Positions 22,169 to 24,713 of a stretch of DNA of 24,713 bases are shown piece by piece. The translations under genes were made by a program, and so were the position numbers. This DNA is from an uncultured bacterium (GTDB taxonomy: Bacteria > Bacillota > Clostridia > Lachnospirales > Lachnospiraceae): NCBI GenBank assembly GCA_946061355.1, contig CAMGRE010000009.1:1-24713 (forward strand), given 5' to 3'. The first letter of the stretch is position 1; each line of letters opens with the position of its first letter. Under the pieces are notes generated by a model, which searched no databases, had not been told where the DNA came from, and worked only from the letters and a program-made list of their open reading frames with translations.

Positions 22169-23293
22169 TTAGTAATTCCCCAGTATTTTCATATTCCGCG
22201 CCTCATCGCGCAGTCCGCGCAGTGCATTTTTGACTGCACTGTCTGCAAGATTTCCGTCAAAATCGATAAAGAAACGATACTCCCAATTTCGATCTTCGAT
22301 CGGGCGGCTCTCAATCTTGGTCATATTCAGATTGTTATAGATAAAATGGGACAGCATATGATACAGCGATCCGCTCCTGTGAGGGATCTCAAAGCAGATG
22401 CTGACCTTGGACGCATCCTTTCTGAAAATCTTCTGGTTCGTCACGATGATAAAACGGGTGGAATTATTTTCCTCCTGATTGATCCCCTTGCGCAGAATCT
22501 CCAGACCGTAGGTCTCTCCCGCATAAGCGCTGGCGATCGCCGCCTGTGTCCGATCGCCTTCCTGTGCCACCTTTCTCGCGGCAAACGCATTGTTCGGCAT
22601 GCTGATCTGACTCCAGTCGCGCTCCGAGAGGAATCTCGCGCTCTGCATCAGTGACTGCGGATGGGAGTATACCGCCCGGATCTCCTCCTCCTTTGTCCCC
22701 GGAACCGCCAGCAGACAATGCTCGATGCGGATGATCTGCTCCCCGACAATATAATTCTCAAACTCCACCAGCAGATCATAGATCTCACTGACGATCCCCG
22801 CCGTGGAATTCTCAATCGGCAGCACGGCAAAATCGGCGCTGCCCTCCTCGATCGCCGTCATGGCATCGCGGAATGTGTCCACATGAAAACTCTTGACCTG
22901 ATCCCCGAAAAACTTCTTCATGGCAGCCTGAGAATAAGAACCTTCCGCCCCCTGATACACCACTCTGGCATTCTGAAGATCCAGACTCTCCACTCCGATA
23001 AACGGCAGCTTCCCAATAGCGCCATGCTCCGAGAGCCTCTGATACTGCAGTTTGCGGCTCATCGACATGATCTGCTCGAACAGTTCCTCAATCCCGTGAC
23101 TGTTAAAATCATTGTGTGTGAGAGACTTCACTGTCCTCAGTTTCTCTTCCTCACGCACCTTATCAAACACTTTTTTCCCTGTTCTGATCTTATATTCAGC
23201 CACCTCGCCGCAGATTTCCATTCTCTTTTCATACAGTTCGACAAACTGTCTGTCAATCTCGTCGAGCTGACTCCTGAGTTCCTTTAAATCCAT
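22169..23293 (-). CDS. pheA: Bifunctional chorismate mutase / prephenate dehydratase (P-protein)
   Basis: The 374-residue cytosolic enzyme carries chorismate to phenylpyruvate in phenylalanine synthesis. An AroQ-type chorismate mutase domain (about 1-90; LRSQLDEIDRQFVELYEKR) is followed by prephenate dehydratase (about 108-290; VYQGAEGSYSQAA and NNSTRFIIVT). A C-terminal ACT domain follows (about 295-374; FEIPHRSGSLYHML and the phenylalanine-binding ESRP motif). Feedback inhibition by phenylalanine is expected. ATG at 23293 is chosen because the domain begins there and GAGAGGA precedes it; a frame to 23392 has no support. It heads the seven-gene operon. No T-box leader was seen upstream, only a weak TATAAG-type -10 near 23337-23342. 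Confidence 0.95.
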   Translation of the reverse strand: MDLKELRSQLDEIDRQFVELYEKRMEICGEVAEYKIRTGKKVFDKVREEEKLRTVKSLTHNDFNSHGIEELFEQIMSMSRKLQYQRLSEHGAIGKLPFIGVESLDLQNARVVYQGAEGSYSQAAMKKFFGDQVKSFHVDTFRDAMTAIEEGSADFAVLPIENSTAGIVSEIYDLLVEFENYIVGEQIIRIEHCLLAVPGTKEEEIRAVYSHPQSLMQSARFLSERDWSQISMPNNAFAARKVAQEGDRTQAAIASAYAGETYGLEILRKGINQEENNSTRFIIVTNQKIFRKDASKVSICFEIPHRSGSLYHMLSHFIYNNLNMTKIESRPIEDRNWEYRFFIDFDGNLADSAVKNALRGLRDEARNMKILGNY

Positions 23294-23518
23294 CCTTTTT
23301 CCTCTCTCTTTTCCATTGATTCCTATTGAAAATATCTTATAACAATTCCAGATACCATGCAAGTGTAAGCAGGTAAATAGTGTGTAAACCACCCTGTGCT
23401 ACCGTGCAAGCGGATCGCCGTCATTTCCCGCTTTCCACAATACCAAAAATACGATATAATATACGCGACAGCAATAAGCAGTGCGTACTGCGATCACCTT
23501 GTGAAAGAAGGCATTTCC
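23294..23518. other. 225-bp divergent promoter region
   Basis: This short region lies between the minus-strand pheA operon and the plus-strand DUF5050 gene. It carries a plus-strand promoter (23432-23460) and only a weak minus-strand promoter candidate (CTTGCA, 16 bases, TATAAG). GTGTAA occurs twice as a direct repeat near 23363-23386. There is no room for a T-box or long attenuator before pheA. Confidence 0.5.
23432..23460 (+). promoter_or_regulatory. Probable promoter of the DUF5050 gene
   Basis: A consensus TATAAT (23455-23460) stands 17 bases after the weak -35 TTTCCA (23432-23437). The leader before the start at 23519 is about 50 bases. Confidence 0.55.
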
Positions 23519-24541
23519 ATGACACAAAAAATCAAGAACATCCTTATCATTATCCTGCTGTTTCTGGGCATCACTTTGATTTTTCTGCTGACTCTCCTCT
23601 CAAGGCGTGTCGCAAGAGTTTCCGAGGATGCTATAGGCAATACCGCAGGGAATCTGTTAAACGGCGGTCTGTTCTGTGAGGATGAGGGAATCGTATATTT
23701 TGCAAATGCCTATGACAATCATACGCTCTATTCCATGAATCCGGATGAAAGTGAAATCAAAAAAATATCAAACGTGCCCGTCAGTTCGATCAATGCCGCA
23801 GGGAAATATCTGTTTTATTATCAGAATGCCTCCGCATCCACCACGGATTTCACGTCCTTTTTCCGTATCGACGGCGTCTACCGTGCAACAAAAGACGGCA
23901 GGAAATCAACATGCCTGAAACGTGTTCCCTCGCCGTGCCTCTCCCTGTACGGCAATACCGTCTTTTACCAGAATTATAATACAAAAAAGGGAACTTCCCT
24001 CTGCCGAATCGATATAGACAGGCAAAACGGCAAAGAAATTCTGCCTGCGCATGACAGTTCAAACCCGTCCTGCATCTATCAGGGCAGTATCTATTTTGGC
24101 GGAACGAAAAAGGATCATTACCTGTACCGCCTGGACACGGAGTCCGACACCGTTTCCACCGTCTGGGACGGCAATCTCTACAGCCCGATCATTCAGGATG
24201 ACTGGGTCTACTATATGGATATCTCCGGGAATTACAGACTGTGTCGCTATCATCTGTACGATCAGAATGTACAGATCCTGACGGAAGACCGTCTCGACTT
24301 CTTCAACGTGACGGGAGAATGGATCTATTATCAGAAAAGCGATCAAAATGAACCCGCCCTGAAACGAATCACGATAGACGGGCAAAAGGAAGAAATCGTG
24401 GCAGAGGGTGTTTATCAACACATCAATGCCACCTCAAGATATGTTTATTTCAATGCCTATGACCAGCCCACACCTGTGTACCACACACCGGTAAACGGGC
24501 CGGTAATGGTAGGCACCTTCAACGCAGTTCCTCTTTCATAA
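23519..24541 (+). CDS. Membrane-anchored DUF5050-type protein
   Basis: The 340-residue protein has one N-terminal membrane segment (about residues 7-28) with a basic flank after it, and an extracytoplasmic part made of short repeated beta units such as YLYRLD, VYYMDISG and WIYYQKS. This fits the DUF5050 group, predicted to fold as a beta-propeller. The role is unknown, and a sensory or wall-associated function is only a guess. I chose ATG at 23519 because GAAGG precedes it by about eight bases and the membrane segment then stands at the N-terminus; an upstream in-frame ATG at 23396 would lie before the promoter. Its last 23 bases overlap the convergent folK gene. Confidence 0.75.
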   Translation: MTQKIKNILIIILLFLGITLIFLLTLLSRRVARVSEDAIGNTAGNLLNGGLFCEDEGIVYFANAYDNHTLYSMNPDESEIKKISNVPVSSINAAGKYLFYYQNASASTTDFTSFFRIDGVYRATKDGRKSTCLKRVPSPCLSLYGNTVFYQNYNTKKGTSLCRIDIDRQNGKEILPAHDSSNPSCIYQGSIYFGGTKKDHYLYRLDTESDTVSTVWDGNLYSPIIQDDWVYYMDISGNYRLCRYHLYDQNVQILTEDRLDFFNVTGEWIYYQKSDQNEPALKRITIDGQKEEIVAEGVYQHINATSRYVYFNAYDQPTPVYHTPVNGPVMVGTFNAVPLS

Positions 24542-24713
24542 CAAGAAGGCTTTTCCCATATATGGGATGGATCCACTCCGGTGCAATCTGTGATGCGGGT
24601 TCCAGAACAAATCTGCGGTTCTGCATATCAGCATGCGGGATCGTCAGACTGTCTGTGCGGATCACCTGATCCTCATAAAGAATAATATCCAGATCAAGCG
24701 TCCTCGGCCCCCA
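24519..24713 (-). CDS. folK: HPPK, C-terminal fragment (folate synthesis)
   Basis: The frame enters from the right edge and ends with TGA at 24521-24519, leaving 64 residues. It begins with WGPRTLDLDIILY, the diagnostic HPPK signature, followed by IPHADMQNRRFVLEPASQIAP. The enzyme transfers pyrophosphate from ATP to 6-hydroxymethyl-dihydropterin in folate synthesis. In Clostridia it is often fused to FolB (dihydroneopterin aldolase), but the N-terminus is outside the window. The 3' end overlaps the DUF5050 gene on the other strand, and no separate terminator was found. Confidence 0.93.
   Translation of the reverse strand, partial: WGPRTLDLDIILYEDQVIRTDSLTIPHADMQNRRFVLEPASQIAPEWIHPIYGKSLLVMKEELR

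Noticed and set aside
23294..23400. T-box or attenuator before pheA
   Set aside because: The leader is too short. I saw neither the T-box sequence nor an antiterminator/terminator pair.

Overview
The window is chromosomal DNA of a low-to-moderate GC, Gram-positive anaerobe of the Clostridia, most likely family Lachnospiraceae. This rests on CIRCE-controlled groESL, the protein types (Lsa-like ABC-F, DUF5050, cytidylate-kinase-like protein, a secreted protein with the NPDL-type motif, degenerate GGDEF), strong SigA-type promoters and purine-rich ribosome binding sites. The genus cannot be fixed from the sequence alone. No rRNA, tRNA, CRISPR array, transposase or prophage gene was seen.

Layout, left to right. 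(1) 1-757, minus strand: apt (adenine phosphoribosyltransferase), followed by the N-terminus of a RelA/SpoT (p)ppGpp enzyme that runs off the window, behind a near-consensus promoter. (2) 861-1634: a small secreted protein with its own promoter. (3) 1746-3872: the groES-groEL chaperonin operon with promoter, CIRCE operator and terminator. (4) 4000-6090: a GGDEF-like protein with a degenerate active site, and a membrane-anchored ComEC-like metallo-beta-lactamase, in one operon. (5) 6131-6665: a tiny lipoprotein that is almost only Glu/Ala/Thr, with 30-bp tandem repeats and a strong promoter preceded by an elaborate 11-bp-spaced repeat array. (6) 6733-11670, minus strand: cytidylate-kinase-like protein, Lsa-type ABC-F protein, MATE efflux pump and a Rob-like AraC regulator. 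This looks like a drug-response neighbourhood. (7) 11671-12137: a gene-poor stretch with a 156-bp inverted-repeat element. It encodes a probable structured small RNA with its own promoter and terminator. (8) 12138-15517, plus strand: a YkpA/YbiT-like ABC-F ATPase, a PHP phosphoesterase and a Cof-type HAD phosphatase. They end at a bidirectional terminator shared with the facing operon. (9) 15563-23293, minus strand: seven closely packed genes, pheA - DUF815 ATPase - ppx - ppk1 - maf - gph-like HAD - small acidic protein. Polyphosphate metabolism is the core of this operon. (10) 23432-24713: a plus-strand DUF5050 membrane-anchored protein whose end overlaps the convergent end of folK.

Most of this is core metabolism and housekeeping. 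The least ordinary parts are the inverted-repeat/small-RNA element at 11755-11952, the operator-like array and repeat lipoprotein at 6187-6665, the GGDEF/MBL pair, and possible shared operators around the AraC/MATE/ABC-F group. Functions are read from protein motifs by eye. No database search was possible.
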